The position numbers were made by a program, and so were the translations under genes. A stretch of 64,000 nucleotides of DNA from contig VWYX01000628.1 in assembly GCA_013396525.1 (NCBI GenBank), positions 124,001 to 188,000 of the forward strand. Reading direction: 5' to 3'. The notes under the pieces were generated by a model. The model saw nothing but the letters and a program-made list of their open reading frames with translations, was not told where the DNA came from and did no database searches. This DNA comes from Chaetorhynchus papuensis. Lineage: Eukaryota > Chordata > Aves > Passeriformes > Rhipiduridae. Below, in pieces: positions 52,801 through 63,147 of this stretch; position 1 is the stretch's first letter; each line of letters starts with the position of its first letter.

Positions 52801-55800
52801 ATATGAAATCAGGCCAGCTGCTTTCCTGTCATTGTAATTCAATGAAAACAACACCTTTCTATGTCTATAAACCCTTTAATGTACCATCAATCAATCTTTC
52901 ACTGCAGTTACCAGTTAAGAGAAGAAAGAAAATACTGGAATATATTAGAAACTGACAACTGAATAAACCCTGTGCTGTTAATTATTCTAAGCAACAGCCC
53001 TGTGCGTTTGCAGTGCGGTAACCACAGACACACCTGCAGTGTGCACAACACACACAGAAGGAGGGAGGGGAGAAGTTTGTTGTGCATCTTTGAGCAAAGC
53101 CATGCTGAGGTTATGGAAACTTTGCACCAGAAGGTGTCACATGAACAGCAATAGGCAGCAAAGTGCAGATTGGTAGAAAGCAGATACAACAGAGGGGGTG
53201 GTAGCACAAGCTTCTCCTCTCCAAGCCCTCCATACACAGAATCGCCAGGTTGGAAGAGACCTTCAAGGTCATCAAGTCCAACCCATGCCCCAACACCTCA
53301 ACTAAACTAAACCATAGCACTAAGCACTACATCCAATCTCTTTTTAAGCACATCCATGGATGGTGACTCCACCACCTCCCCGGGTAGACTATTCCAATAT
53401 TTCATGACTCTTTCTGTAAAAAACTTCTTCCTAATATCCAATCTATATTTTCCTTGGCGCAGCTTAAGACTGTGTCCTCTTGTTCTGTCAGCTGTCTCCC
53501 GGAAAAAGAGACCCACCCCCACCTCACTACAGCCACCCTTCAGGGAGTTGTAGAGAGTGATAAGGTCACCTCTGAGTCTCCTTTTCTCCAGGCTAAACAC
53601 CCCCAGCTCCCTCAGATGTTCCTCATAGGGCTTGTGATCCAAGCCCCTCACCAGCCTTGTTGCCCTCCTCTGGACACGCTCAGGTGTCTCAACGTCCTTC
53701 CTGAACTGAGGGGCCCAGAACTGGACACAGCACTCGAGGTGTGGCCTCACCAGTGCCGAGTACAGGGGAAGAGTGACTTCCCTGGTCCTGCTGGCCACAC
53801 TATTCCTAATCCAACCCAGGGCAAGAGTAACTCCCACAAATGACACATCAGTGTGNCAGGGAGTTGTAGAGAGTGATAAGGTCACCTCTGAGTCTCCTTT
53901 TCTCCAGGCTAAACAACCCCAGCTCCCTCAGACGTTCCTCACAGGGCTTGTTTTCCAAGCCCCTCACCAGCCTTGTTGCCCTCCTCTGGACACGCTCAAG
54001 TGTCTCCACATCCTTCCTGAAGGAAGGAATGCTTCCTGGAAGGAAGGACTGCTGGACACAGCGCTCAAGGTGTGACCTCACCAGTGCCAAGTACAGGGGA
54101 AAAATGACTTCCTTGGTCCTGCTGGCCACACTATTCCTAATCCAACCCAGGGCAAGAGTAACTCCCACAAATGACACATCAGTGTGCAGCCTGATCCAGC
54201 TGCAATCTTTTCACTGACTGTTATGACATTAGAGGAAACACTTTGGCTCCAAGCCCCTTCAAATTTTGGTCGTACAGCCTAATTGTCGGCACAATCCTAA
54301 TTGCTATACTAGCAATTTCCATGTAAGCCATGCTGGTTTCCTGTTAAGTCATCAAATAGCTATCTTGTTAGAGCAATGATTGGTCACTACCCCCCTGAAC
54401 AAAACTTTCAGTTGTTGTAAACATTTACGTATCACATCCAGACTTTTGTACCATCTTCTTCACGGTGATTGGGTATTTTTTTATTTAGTGGTTTTGCACT
54501 AGGGATCATGATTTATTAATCTTGTGCTTGCAGTTCAGAAACATTGTAGTACTTCATGAACTGAAAGAAACCTGCAAAGTACACTAAATGCTTTATTATT
54601 TTTTTAAAGTACTTTTCCACATTTACTTAACCATTTTGTTCCATACTTTTATGATTTATTAACCATTTGAACTTTAGACATAAATTCATTGAGGCTGAGT
54701 TTTCCTAAAATTAAAAAAACCATGAAAAATAGAACACTAAAAAAACCCAAAAACTTGGGGGAGAAAAGGTAAGAAATAATTTGACAAAGGTCTAAAATAA
54801 AGACAATGTATTAATATGCACAAATGTTGCAGCTGTGAAGCACTGAAACTCTAGTGGCTGTTAGTGAAGTGACAGTTTTAGTGAAGGAAGTCATTAGACT
54901 AGAATTTCTGTCCTTACTGTACCTCTGCAGATGACCCTTGATAGTCTGAGGATTCTGGTGGCTTAGAAGGAGTTGATGTTTTGCTGTTTGTCAACCATGG
55001 TTTACCATAGTTGCGTGTTAAATGATGTGGTGTCTGTATGAAACAATGGTAAATCAAAATATGAAGGACAGTAGAGGAAAACAACGTCATGGAGAAGGAT
55101 ACCCAGCCTTTTACAGGGAGATCAAATCTCAGTAGAAATAAAAACTAAGCAGAAAGAGTTAATGACAAACGTTCTAAAATGAAGAGATGACAGAGTTTAT
55201 TTTTCATATGAAATGGAGAGGTTTGTTGATCTTTCAGAGCAATTCCCAAATTGCCGGTTAGCTCATGTGGCACTTTAAATGTAGAAAATTCTTCTACAGC
55301 CATGTTGCAAACTAACAGTAGAGGAAACACATTGAAAACACTTCTCAGATCCTCCCCAGACTGTGAAATAAAATGGAGGTATTTTTTCTCCATCAGCTAG
55401 AGAAAGCACCAATATTACTGGAGCAAGGAAAAACCCAAAAATTCAATCTGTATCCCATTTGTTAACCCGTGCAGTTTTGTACATTCCTCCTTACCTTCGG
55501 CGTACTTGTAGTAACAGCTTGTGGGGCAGCTGCCTGGCCAGCTTGACTTGACAGAGAAGTAGATCTGTTGGGAGAAGCACCTCTAGAAGAGGGTCGTGAT
55601 CTACGGCCCCTTGGTCGGAAAGCTGCCATGCTCTGACTGGCACCATCTGCCAAAATGAATTTTTCACGCAGCTCCACATTTGTCCTCCCTTTAGCTGCAA
55701 AGAAAGGTGTTCATTGAGTCAGATATGAAAGTTGTCACAAGGCTGTTTATTGCTGTTTTTGCCATGCCAACTCCAACATACTTTAACAATAAATAAAATG

Positions 55801-58800
55801 CATTACTGTGCAATGCATTTATTTTGGACACAGAAGAGTTATGTGCAGAACTCACTTATTCTAATACTTTATGCCAGCAGGAATGAACCACTGTCAAAGG
55901 AAGTCAGCGTGATAATGGAATGCTCAACGTGCTAAATCACTGTTAATCAATCAACTATTAATACATAGACACAACCTGATGGGCAGTTTTTCTATCTCTA
56001 CGGCTATACATAATAAATAATACTTGCTTGGATGTTCTAGAAGAAATAGCTAAATACAAATTACAGGAAAGCAGCAAATATATTTATTCAAAACTATGAA
56101 GTTATGTAGTTTGGCAACATGCAATGATGAACATAAAACCCAAACTATGATGAGGTAATTGGTGGCTAAGCACTCACACACACATACAAACACACATATG
56201 AGAGAATGTTCTGCATGAATAAATGCAAGACATGTTAGCATTTAACTGTGTCAGTGTGAATGACAATTGTTTTTGAAACACTCTTCAAGCGTGTCAAAAA
56301 ATTAGCTTGCAAAGCACCAGCCCATGTAGGAACATGTTAAGCTAAATATGATGGGTGAAGCATATAGTTAAAAGTATATATACATATTAAAAAAGCGGGA
56401 AGGGAATGAAGAGAGAGAAGAAGAGGAGAAGGAGACAAAGAGAGGGGTTTGCCAACCTATAGTAGGCTGAGTGGTAATTGAAGAGTTTGATTCCGAACGT
56501 AACATTTTACTCCCGTGATGATGAACTAGAAAAAATGACACAGGACATGGGTCACATTAAAGAAAATCGTTAGCAGGAGAAGAAATCAAGTACAGCAGCT
56601 GCATATGCAAGAGACTTGGAGCACCAGGCCAAAAGACAGGACTTGAGCAAAAGCTGTCCCTAAGTGCTGTGCAGTGAGTTCTCAAAGGTCTCCTAGGCAA
56701 AAGGGAAATGGCGTTGGGACAGACTCGGCTACAGTCCCAAGTGCACTTGCACTGTGTAACAACGGTATTTATCTGCTGACATAAAGAAGTAATATAAGCT
56801 ACAGTGATTTTATATGACTAGGTGCAATACTTTTAAAGCTGTTTATGACAACAGTTCTTCGCAATGTGATTTATCTGAATACACGAGGAGCATTGGTGGA
56901 AATGCAAATTTGCTAGGTGAAGTGGTTTAGGAAAAGTTTGAACCTGCTTCACTGACTTCAGCTAGGTAAGGATTAGGTACCAATGCACAACGTCCAGTGA
57001 CGCTGATTTGACAGAGAACAGTATTCTTTAGACCCACTGTTTGACATCTGCTCAAAGATACCCAAGAAAAAGGGATAAAGTACTATAGACAATACTGAGC
57101 ACTGTAATAAGGAATTCCAATAAGTTAATTGGATAGTTATTAAGTATTGTGTCTCTCAGTCAACCTAGGAATGAATTGCAACAGTGTACCCATCAAAAGG
57201 CCTGAGAAAAATGTTCAGTATACAACAGAACTATCCAAGTTAACCCTTCAATGAAGCCAGACCTTCTGAGGCACATTTTATTTTCCACTACCCTCCACTT
57301 TTGAGCAATAGAAGTAGAAAGCAATAAAAGAAGTATGACTCTGCAGGCATAAATGACTTTTCTATAGTGCAAAATCAGGTGTTAAATTTTAGGCAGACCT
57401 GTAGTAACACCAATAAATATAATATTACTCTTACATGTAATAAACAATATATGCAATACATTGGTAAGCAAAAGGACTATTTTTAACTCTGCTGAAAAGG
57501 TCACATATGTCATCATAAGATTATGATATCAGTTTTATGATACTATGATAAGAAGTTTTATGGGTAACTTTTAAGCCCGTGGACAAAGGTTTCTAGGCCT
57601 TAGTGACACACTGCAAATCCTTGCAGGGTTCTGTTCTTTTTGGATTTAACAGGGTTTTGTGGTAGCTTCTTTTTGGATTTAACATCCCTTACTTAGCATG
57701 ACAGCTGCTACAAATACAAGGTCTCCACCCTCAAGGTCTGTATCAAGCTGTTTAGAAACTTGTCCCAAAGTAGAAGCTGCGTGAGAAGGCTGACACTGGA
57801 GTAAGGTCTACAGGACAGCCAATGTCACTGTCTTCACTGGGTCACTTGCCTCTCCTGAACCCCTCTGTGCTGTTCACCTGCTATTACAATATTGATGATG
57901 ATGATGATTTTTATATTCTACAGAACTCCTAAGAAGTGAAAATGCAGTATATTTTATGCTGCTAGTTAACAGGGTAGTATTACCTAGCTACAGAACATCA
58001 GGTCACTGTGAAGATAGTGAACATCATAATCTTCCTGTAGTTTTACTACTCTGGCTGCTATTTGACTTGTGTATCTCCCACTCCCTTCACAAATGGCTCC
58101 TCTCCAGCTGTTTCTCCAAGACCAGTGCCAGGCAGAGGCTGTATCCCACTGCAGCAGTGGGCTTTCCATTGCTGTGTACTGAGAACACAGCACATCTGAT
58201 GCAGTGCCCTGGAGGGCTCAGTGACAGAGCACTCCCTGCTCCCCCGGAGCACAACCTCCTCCGGACCAGAACGTTTTCCACTTGCTTTGTACAAGGCTCA
58301 GGGCTCTACGAAGTGCTTCTGGGGAAGATGCCAAGGAAAAGACAAGATTACTGAGGTAGAGACTGAAAGACTGGGAACAGTCACTGGCCAGGGTTTTTTG
58401 TGATGGTGGCGTTACTCATCAATTCAACTGCCTTATTTTGATTTATTGTGCTGCTGAGATGGTTTTATTGGACATTTCTGTGCGCTATTTTTGCCAAGTC
58501 ATACAAGCCACTTACACGCCATAAACTCTATCTGGGCTAAGTTCAGCTCTTACTTAACACCACTCTAACACTGAAGGAACTGTGCAGAAGACACCATAGT
58601 TATTCCAGACATACATCAGTGCAACTGAACTGAAGAGGATCTTAACCATGTGATTTCAAGTTTACAAAAACGTGACATTTAGTGAGATGATGTTTACAAC
58701 GACTGGCATTTTATACAAGTCAATCTCCATCTTGAGACAATGAATGGTGACTGCATCCAAATAATACGCTGCAAGTCTTTAACAGTTCTGTTACATACCA

Positions 58801-61800
58801 CGGCAAGGATCATTTTTCACCAAGAACTCATCAAGTGCCATCCAGCCACCTCCAACACGGACCATGACCGTACTTCTCAGGATACGAACAAGGCGCAGTT
58901 GTTGAGAGTCACCAAACTGCAATAAAAATCAAATGACAGTCTGAGGTTCTCAGTCATTCAGACGCAGTTCAACACTGATAGGTTAAAAAAATCAGACATT
59001 TAAAAAAGTTTATTTTGATATTTAATTATTAGTAAATGCTAAAAAAAAATCAACTTATTTATGCAGATTATTAAAGCTGTTAAGATTTCAAATCAGATGG
59101 CACTGTATTAATCAAAAGAAGATGGCAGGATGGTAAGAAAGAAACTCAGGTTTAATTTTATGCTTGATTCTCAAATGTCTGAGGTCATAAAGGAAGCAAA
59201 ATTAGTAGTACATTATTTAATTGGTTACAGTCTGCTTTTGTGCAAATGAAGACCTATTAATGAAGACCTATTTGCATTATTTCACTGGTAAAATCTTAAG
59301 CAAACACTTGTCTGCAACAGTCTTGATTTTTAAAGTTGTCAGCTGAAAGGAAGGCAGCATCGCTTCAAACAATCAGTATACGGTCTGGAAATTCAATGTG
59401 TTATGAGTGTTGCACAGCTCTTTCAATTGATTCATCTATGGGAATATGTTCAGGTGTAGCACTACAGTGCTGGCACTGCTTCCCTATGGCAAGGTGCATG
59501 TGGGGAAGGGAACATTAAAGCAGCAATGAATGATTAATAACTATCATTATGTTTGTCATTCCTGTGTCTACATATCAAGGTTCTTCACAATTCAGAGATG
59601 CACAACAATCTGTTTCAGACTAAGTTCCTGTATGAGTCCATTCTTCTTTTGGGCTGACGGCCAGGCCTAATGCATATTTCGCTCTTGAAACCTGTGTAGC
59701 AAAACCTGTACACGGTACCTTCACTCAAATTCCAATCAAAGAAAGCAGGACAAAAATGTTGACCTCACAATCTCAAGAAAATTAACCAGAAGAATTCTGT
59801 ACTTTTTTAGACAGCAGTACTAAAATGTTTTGATACCAGATCACCAGGCCAAGTGCAGTGCACTCTCACACAAACATGCAGAGCACTCGCTGAAACCAAA
59901 GGGAGTCGAATGCACCTCTTTGGGACAATCTCTGACCCTTGGAGAAGGCTGGCCATAATATGTACCTACTTGCTCCAGTGAGGGGACTGAACAAACCACA
60001 CAACAAACGTGCTCCCTACTTGTTAGATGACTTTAGCTGTTTGGAACTACTCAAGCCAAGAAGAGAGAATAAGTTTAAAGGAATATTACTTTTAGGAACC
60101 AAACAAAAGCAAATCTTGCTTCTTAATTCAATAATAAATTGTATTTGTTTTAAGTAAGGACATTCACATGAGCATTATTGTAAGGGCTTTTTTAATAATG
60201 CATTCAATATGTGCCAAACAAAGAACCATTTTATATATGTAGATCAAAGTTTTTAAAAAATGGCATTCAAATAGATGCTGTTTATTTTCATTGGCTTGTT
60301 CCTACCAAAATTTTTTTCTAGGAATTCTGAAGATAGTATCTTCCTTCTTTTCTTTATTTTTTTCCCCATCTAGCCTAATTAGTCAGTTAGACCCCATCAG
60401 GCAAGTACCAAGGGTCAAATAGAGAGTGCTTTGGAAACTGCCCACCTAGCTGCGGTTAATTCAGAAAGGAGGGCTGGAAAGTAACACAGTAATACAATAG
60501 TATCTATCGTGGCATTTCTTCTCATGGTAATTCAGTTGATTTCCTTCCAAAAATAGCCTGGATACCAGCTTTCTTTAAACAGTTTTTAACATTATTTCAA
60601 ATAACCAGAGGTAAAAACATAAAGGAGTTTAAGCTACAAAAAAGCCTCTTCTTGACAATAGCCTGTAGGTGCCGTTCTGCATCAGTACGAGTTAGATGCT
60701 CTCATGAAATGCTTTATGCTTCCCAGATCTGAGAGTACAGATGACAGATAAGAGGATTAACATAATTTCAAACAGTTCTTTCAAAAAGAGGCTTGTTCTA
60801 TATGTGGAAAATATTTTAAATTATTGCTTAGATATATTGCTTGAGGCACGTGGCAAGATTATCCACTGCTCTGCACTTTCTTCTATGCTTCAACAGTCTC
60901 TGCTAGTAAACAAGAGTGCACCCACATTTTCAACATTTGAGATTTAAAATGGCTATTGCTGTTAACACTAGCGTGTCCAGAATGGATTACATCTGTTATT
61001 GCCTTTTTAAAAGCATAAGACAGTAACAGCATCTGATATCTGGTTTGCATAAGGTATTTCCATTCTTACAGGGCAGATATGATTTAGCACTTCAGGAAGC
61101 TGTGTATCAGTGTGTAGCACAGGAGTAAGTGCTGGCTAGCATTTCCTCCTGAGGGAGGACTCACCAGTGACCCAGCTGACACAAAGAATTCTTAAACACA
61201 GCTCCGATGCATTATAGACTTGCCAGAGATCCTTGAAAACACTTTGGGAGAGGGATTAGTCTAAATGGGAACAGCAATTTTATTTTGCCTATTTCCAAAA
61301 TACGTATTTAATGATTCACTGTCTTAGTACATAAAATAATAACAATCAGCTAGGTTTTTAATCAGTGTGCTTGGTTGTGTAGAGATTGTACCTTTTTTTT
61401 TGCAATGATGAAAATATTTTTTGTGCAATTTGCAATAAATAAATGATACGACACTGGGATCTGTTTGCCATGATTAGCCCTTAATCGAATGGCCTAAAAA
61501 AGATATTACAGAATTTTGAAGGATTCAACTATAAAACCCAAAACTGATTAGATAATCATAGTCTCTACAATTGCAGTTTGAATGCTGAAGATTTTTTGCT
61601 ATGGGAATTGCTGCTGACCATTATCTGGTTCCTTTAAAAGTAATCTCCTTAACAAGGAAAATGGCCAAAGAAAGCAGGTGAGGGATTGTAGAGGAGGGAT
61701 CCTGAGACAAGGAATGCTCCATAGCATTTAAAGAAATACCACAGCTGACCAGCAATGAATTAGCTGAAAATGAAAGGATGGCGAGAAACTGACCATTGCA

Positions 61801-63147
61801 AGCTTAAATCACTATGCGTTAGAAAAGAAAAAAAAAAAAGAAAAAAAAAGGGAAAAAAATAAACTTCATAACACATTCCACTGGTTTATACCTGATTTCC
61901 CAGGAAGAACTGATAAGAAATGAAAAATGGAAGAAAGACACGATTAGTTTACAGGAAATTCTCTACATGACTCTAGAACACATGCAAACTAACACATTAG
62001 ACATTCTAAATAAAGTATCTACTTGAGACATGAGCAGGTAGCTAGCCATCCAGAGACTGAATATTGGAAAATATTCAAGGCCTTTGTTTCCTTCGCATTG
62101 CTGTTTCTGTGGTCTTTTAAAATCTACAAGTACTTATTAATCTCTCTTAGCCAAATATTCCATATTTTACCTGAAATTGTTCTGGTTATTGAATCCAGGG
62201 GTAGCAGATCTGTCTCTACTGTGTGATATTTATTTTTCTGAGATCTAAAAATCATTCTGCGGGTATCTAACACTTCGTTTATACTTCAGAATATGCGTGT
62301 TCCAATAAAATGACGAAAGAGTGTAAAAATGATTGAATACACTTTGGTAAAAGATTTTTGAAGTACAACACAAATACCACAAGAAAATATCAGTCACTGT
62401 TTTTTATGAAACTAATAGAAAATCAGTTGTAGTTTAAACATTTAAAGCATCCAAGCAAAAAGACCGGCTTTTCAGGAGGTATTGTATGTATTCATGTGTA
62501 TGGATGTGTGCAGTTAGCTGTTAAAAATTCCTGATTGAAAACAGCTTCAGTAGTTTAAGTGAAAAGAAATACAAGCAGCAGCAACTTTCCATATTTTTAG
62601 TCTGTATGTTCTAACAAGACAAAAAAAATTTAGACAATCTTAAAGAAAATGTATAATTGTCTTTCAAGATTCTTGTGAATTCATATAGCCTAATTCCTTG
62701 GGTAAACCGTGTCATATGGAGACAGCTGAAAGAACTGAGGTCCTTAAAAGACTTACCCTGTACTTGTTATCCCCAATCTGTTCCACTTGAAACCGTTTTG
62801 CACATTTACATTTCGCTACCTGCCTTGTAACCTGCAAAAAACCACAACAGGGGTGATTACTGTAAATATCCCATTTCTAAAGATTTGTGCACCTAGCAGA
62901 CTTCAAATTACATAGGAGTGAAAATACAACAAATTATTGTAAAAAGTTACTCCAGGAGAACAGAATGCAACCTAAGAAAGCAGAGAATATACCTCATCTT
63001 CAATTTTGTCAGCATCTGTGAGAGGCTTGTATGCATCCTTGTTTGGATGAAGAGCTGCTACAAATTCATAATAGTCAATATATCCATCACCATCTCTGTC
63101 AAAAATGTCTGCAACAGCACTCATTTCAAGTCGGCTTGTAGGGAATT
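49579..63147 (-). CDS. DST: Dystonin (BPAG1), C-terminal exons, partial gene
   Basis: Nine minus-strand exons (62993-63147, 62757-62831, 61892-61909, 58799-58916, 56457-56525, 55495-55694, 54923-55033, 51203-51326, 49579-49844) join with matching phases and GT-AG introns into 1136 nt: a split codon plus 377 residues and a TAA stop. The order is EF hand, GAS2 domain, Ser/Arg-rich linker, Gly-Ser-Arg tail with SxIP. This is the spectraplakin C-terminus; the linker and tail match DST rather than its paralogue MACF1 as I remember them (for example the ending [16 protein letters not shown], where MACF1 ends differently). Dystonin crosslinks microtubules to actin and intermediate filaments in neurons, muscle and epithelia. 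The actin-binding, plakin and spectrin-repeat parts lie beyond the right edge. No frameshift or premature stop is seen, so the gene looks functional. Confidence 0.95.
51203..51326 (-). CDS. DST: DST exon: Gly/Ser-rich tail segment
   Basis: A 124-nt exon between TTTTGCATAG and GTGAGT, phase 0 to phase 1, encoding 41 residues: [20 protein letters not shown], then [10 protein letters not shown] and TRVRAQFA. This segment is highly conserved in dystonin as I remember it. It is part of the unstructured C-terminal tail between the Ser/Arg linker and the Gly-Ser-Arg repeats. It is separated by a 3.6-kb intron, which carries CR1 repeats, from the 111-nt exon, and by a 1.36-kb intron from the last exon. 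Confidence 0.95.
51533..51557. repeat. (CAA)n microsatellite
   Basis: Eight CAA-type units in the DST intron between the 111-nt and 124-nt exons. Confidence 0.95.
53236..53855 (-). mobile_element. CR1 LINE, 3' part of ORF2 and 3' end, copy unit 1
   Basis: The minus-strand frame reads the CR1 reverse transcriptase C-terminus: [49 protein letters not shown] and [20 protein letters not shown], with no stop until the normal end. The 3' UTR (53236-53310) carries the usual bird CR1 tail (GGTTGGAAGAGACCTTC on the plus strand). The long open frame suggests a fairly young insertion. It lies in the 3.6-kb DST intron in the same orientation as the gene. Its 5' end meets an ambiguous base at 53856 and then a second copy of the same segment. 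Confidence 0.93.
53857..54186 (-). mobile_element. CR1 LINE, duplicated ORF2 segment, copy unit 2
   Basis: This segment repeats 53541-53855 in the same orientation: both begin cagggagttgtagagagtga and both end cacatcagtgtg. They differ by scattered substitutions (roughly one in twenty bases by eye) and by a short insertion near 54017-54050 in unit 2 (AAGGAAGGAATGCTTCCTGG type). Unit 2 keeps most of the same reading frame. The shared end points indicate an internal tandem duplication of a 5'-truncated CR1 rather than two independent insertions. Confidence 0.85.
54923..55033 (-). CDS. DST: DST 111-nt cassette-like exon
   Basis: Found in the intron between the Ser/Arg exon and the GTPIQG exon. 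It has an acceptor TTTCATACAG, a donor GAG|GTACAG, exactly 37 open codons and phase 0 at both ends. The peptide contains [20 protein letters not shown] and ends SSAE. I recall a closely similar segment ([13 protein letters not shown]) in an alternative dystonin isoform, so this is a conserved optional exon. Skipping it joins TTSTPK directly to GTPIQG, the other known form. No domain is recognised in it. Confidence 0.85.
55495..55694 (-). CDS. DST: DST exon: Ser/Arg-rich linker
   Basis: A 200-nt exon from TTCTTTGCAG to GTAAGG, entering in phase 1 and leaving in phase 0. It reads [20 protein letters not shown], then a basic Arg/Ser/Pro stretch ([20 protein letters not shown]) and an Ala/Gln/Thr-rich end (TTSTPK). 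[13 protein letters not shown] is a shared spectraplakin signature; ADGAS rather than PEGAS points to DST over MACF1 from memory. The basic, Ser-rich stretch begins the unstructured tail that cooperates with GAS2 in microtubule binding and is a plausible phosphorylation target. Confidence 0.95.
56402..56448. repeat. Polypurine tract (polypyrimidine in DST sense)
   Basis: GA-rich on the plus strand, so CT-rich in the DST transcript, starting about 10 nt after the donor of the 69-nt exon. It contains TCTCTT and TCTTCT elements of the kind bound by PTB proteins. Confidence 0.85.
56457..56525 (-). CDS. DST: DST 69-nt cassette-like exon after GAS2 domain
   Basis: Bounded by TTTTTTCTAG and the unusual donor GTTGGC, 69 nt, phase 1 to phase 1, adding 23 residues ([18 protein letters not shown], then TQPTIA). 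The reading matches a spectraplakin segment between the GAS2 domain and KGRTN as I remember it. Being a multiple of three with equal phases, it can be skipped cleanly. The donor departs from GTRAGT at +3, +4 and +6, and a pyrimidine-rich stretch rich in TCTT/CTCTCT follows about 10 nt inside the intron (sense strand of 56402-56448). This fits regulated splicing by a PTB-type protein; that is inference. The inserted peptide is Ser-rich and likely flexible. Confidence 0.85.
   Translation of the reverse strand, partial: FIITGVKCYVRNQTLQLPLSLL
58799..58916 (-). CDS. DST: DST exon: core and end of GAS2 domain
   Basis: A 118-nt exon between TTTTATTGCAG and GTATGT encodes 39 residues plus one nucleotide: [13 protein letters not shown], then [18 protein letters not shown] and the final VKNDPCR. 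The VRVGGGW..LDEF block is the hallmark of the GAS2 domain, and the last Cys is its conserved terminal cysteine. The exon ends in phase 1, so it can join either the 69-nt exon (giving V) or directly the Ser/Arg-rich exon (giving PCR-AKGRTN), which is the shorter form known for dystonin. Confidence 0.95.
61821..61863. repeat. A-rich tract (U-rich in DST sense)
   Basis: Poly-A with scattered G bases; in the DST transcript this is a long U-rich stretch beginning about 28 nt after the micro-exon donor. Confidence 0.9.
61892..61909 (-). CDS. DST: DST 18-nt micro-exon FFLGNQ in GAS2 domain
   Basis: The flanking GAS2 exons end in NKYR and start in FGDSQQ, while family members read NKYR-FFLGNQ-FGDSQQ, so six codons were missing. 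They are found here as TTC TTC CTG GGA AAT CAG, preceded by TTTCTTATCAG and followed by GTATAA. Both sides are phase 0, so inclusion or skipping keeps frame, but skipping would remove a core strand of the domain. A T-rich tract on the sense strand (61821-61863 on the plus strand is A-rich) begins about 28 nt after the donor and may help U1 recognition. Too short for any ORF caller. Confidence 0.93.
62757..62831 (-). CDS. DST: DST exon: start of GAS2 (GAR) domain
   Basis: A 75-nt exon between TTTTTTGCAG and GTAAGT, phase 0 on both sides, encoding 25 residues ([15 protein letters not shown]...GDNKYR). The CKC pair is the start of the GAS2-related domain, which binds the microtubule lattice; from published GAR structures these cysteines are expected to help bind a structural metal ion. 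It is only 161 nt from the EF-hand exon, so EF hand and GAS2 start are tightly linked in the gene. The following exon is the 18-nt micro-exon about 850 nt downstream. Confidence 0.95.
62993..63147 (-). CDS. DST: DST exon: second EF hand of the EF-hand pair
   Basis: This 155-nt exon starts after a TTGTCCTGCAG acceptor with 2 nt of a split codon and ends GATGAG before GTATAT, in phase 0. It encodes [15 protein letters not shown], then the canonical calcium loop [12 protein letters not shown] (63065-63100) with acidic residues at loop positions 1, 3, 5, 9 and 12, then the helix leading to the GAS2 domain. The first EF hand should lie in the next exon upstream, beyond base 64000; I found no candidate for it between 63148 and 64000. 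In spectraplakins the EF-hand pair packs on the GAS2 domain and modulates microtubule binding. All liganding positions are intact, so calcium binding is expected. Confidence 0.95.

Noticed and set aside
53454..54217. Plus-strand frames across the CR1 units
   Set aside because: The real frame is on the minus strand (CR1 reverse transcriptase end); these are antisense shadows.
57634..57684. 18-base direct repeat (ttctttttggatttaaca) with a 33-base period in a DST intron
   Set aside because: Only two copies and no link to any splice site or element; probably a small local duplication.
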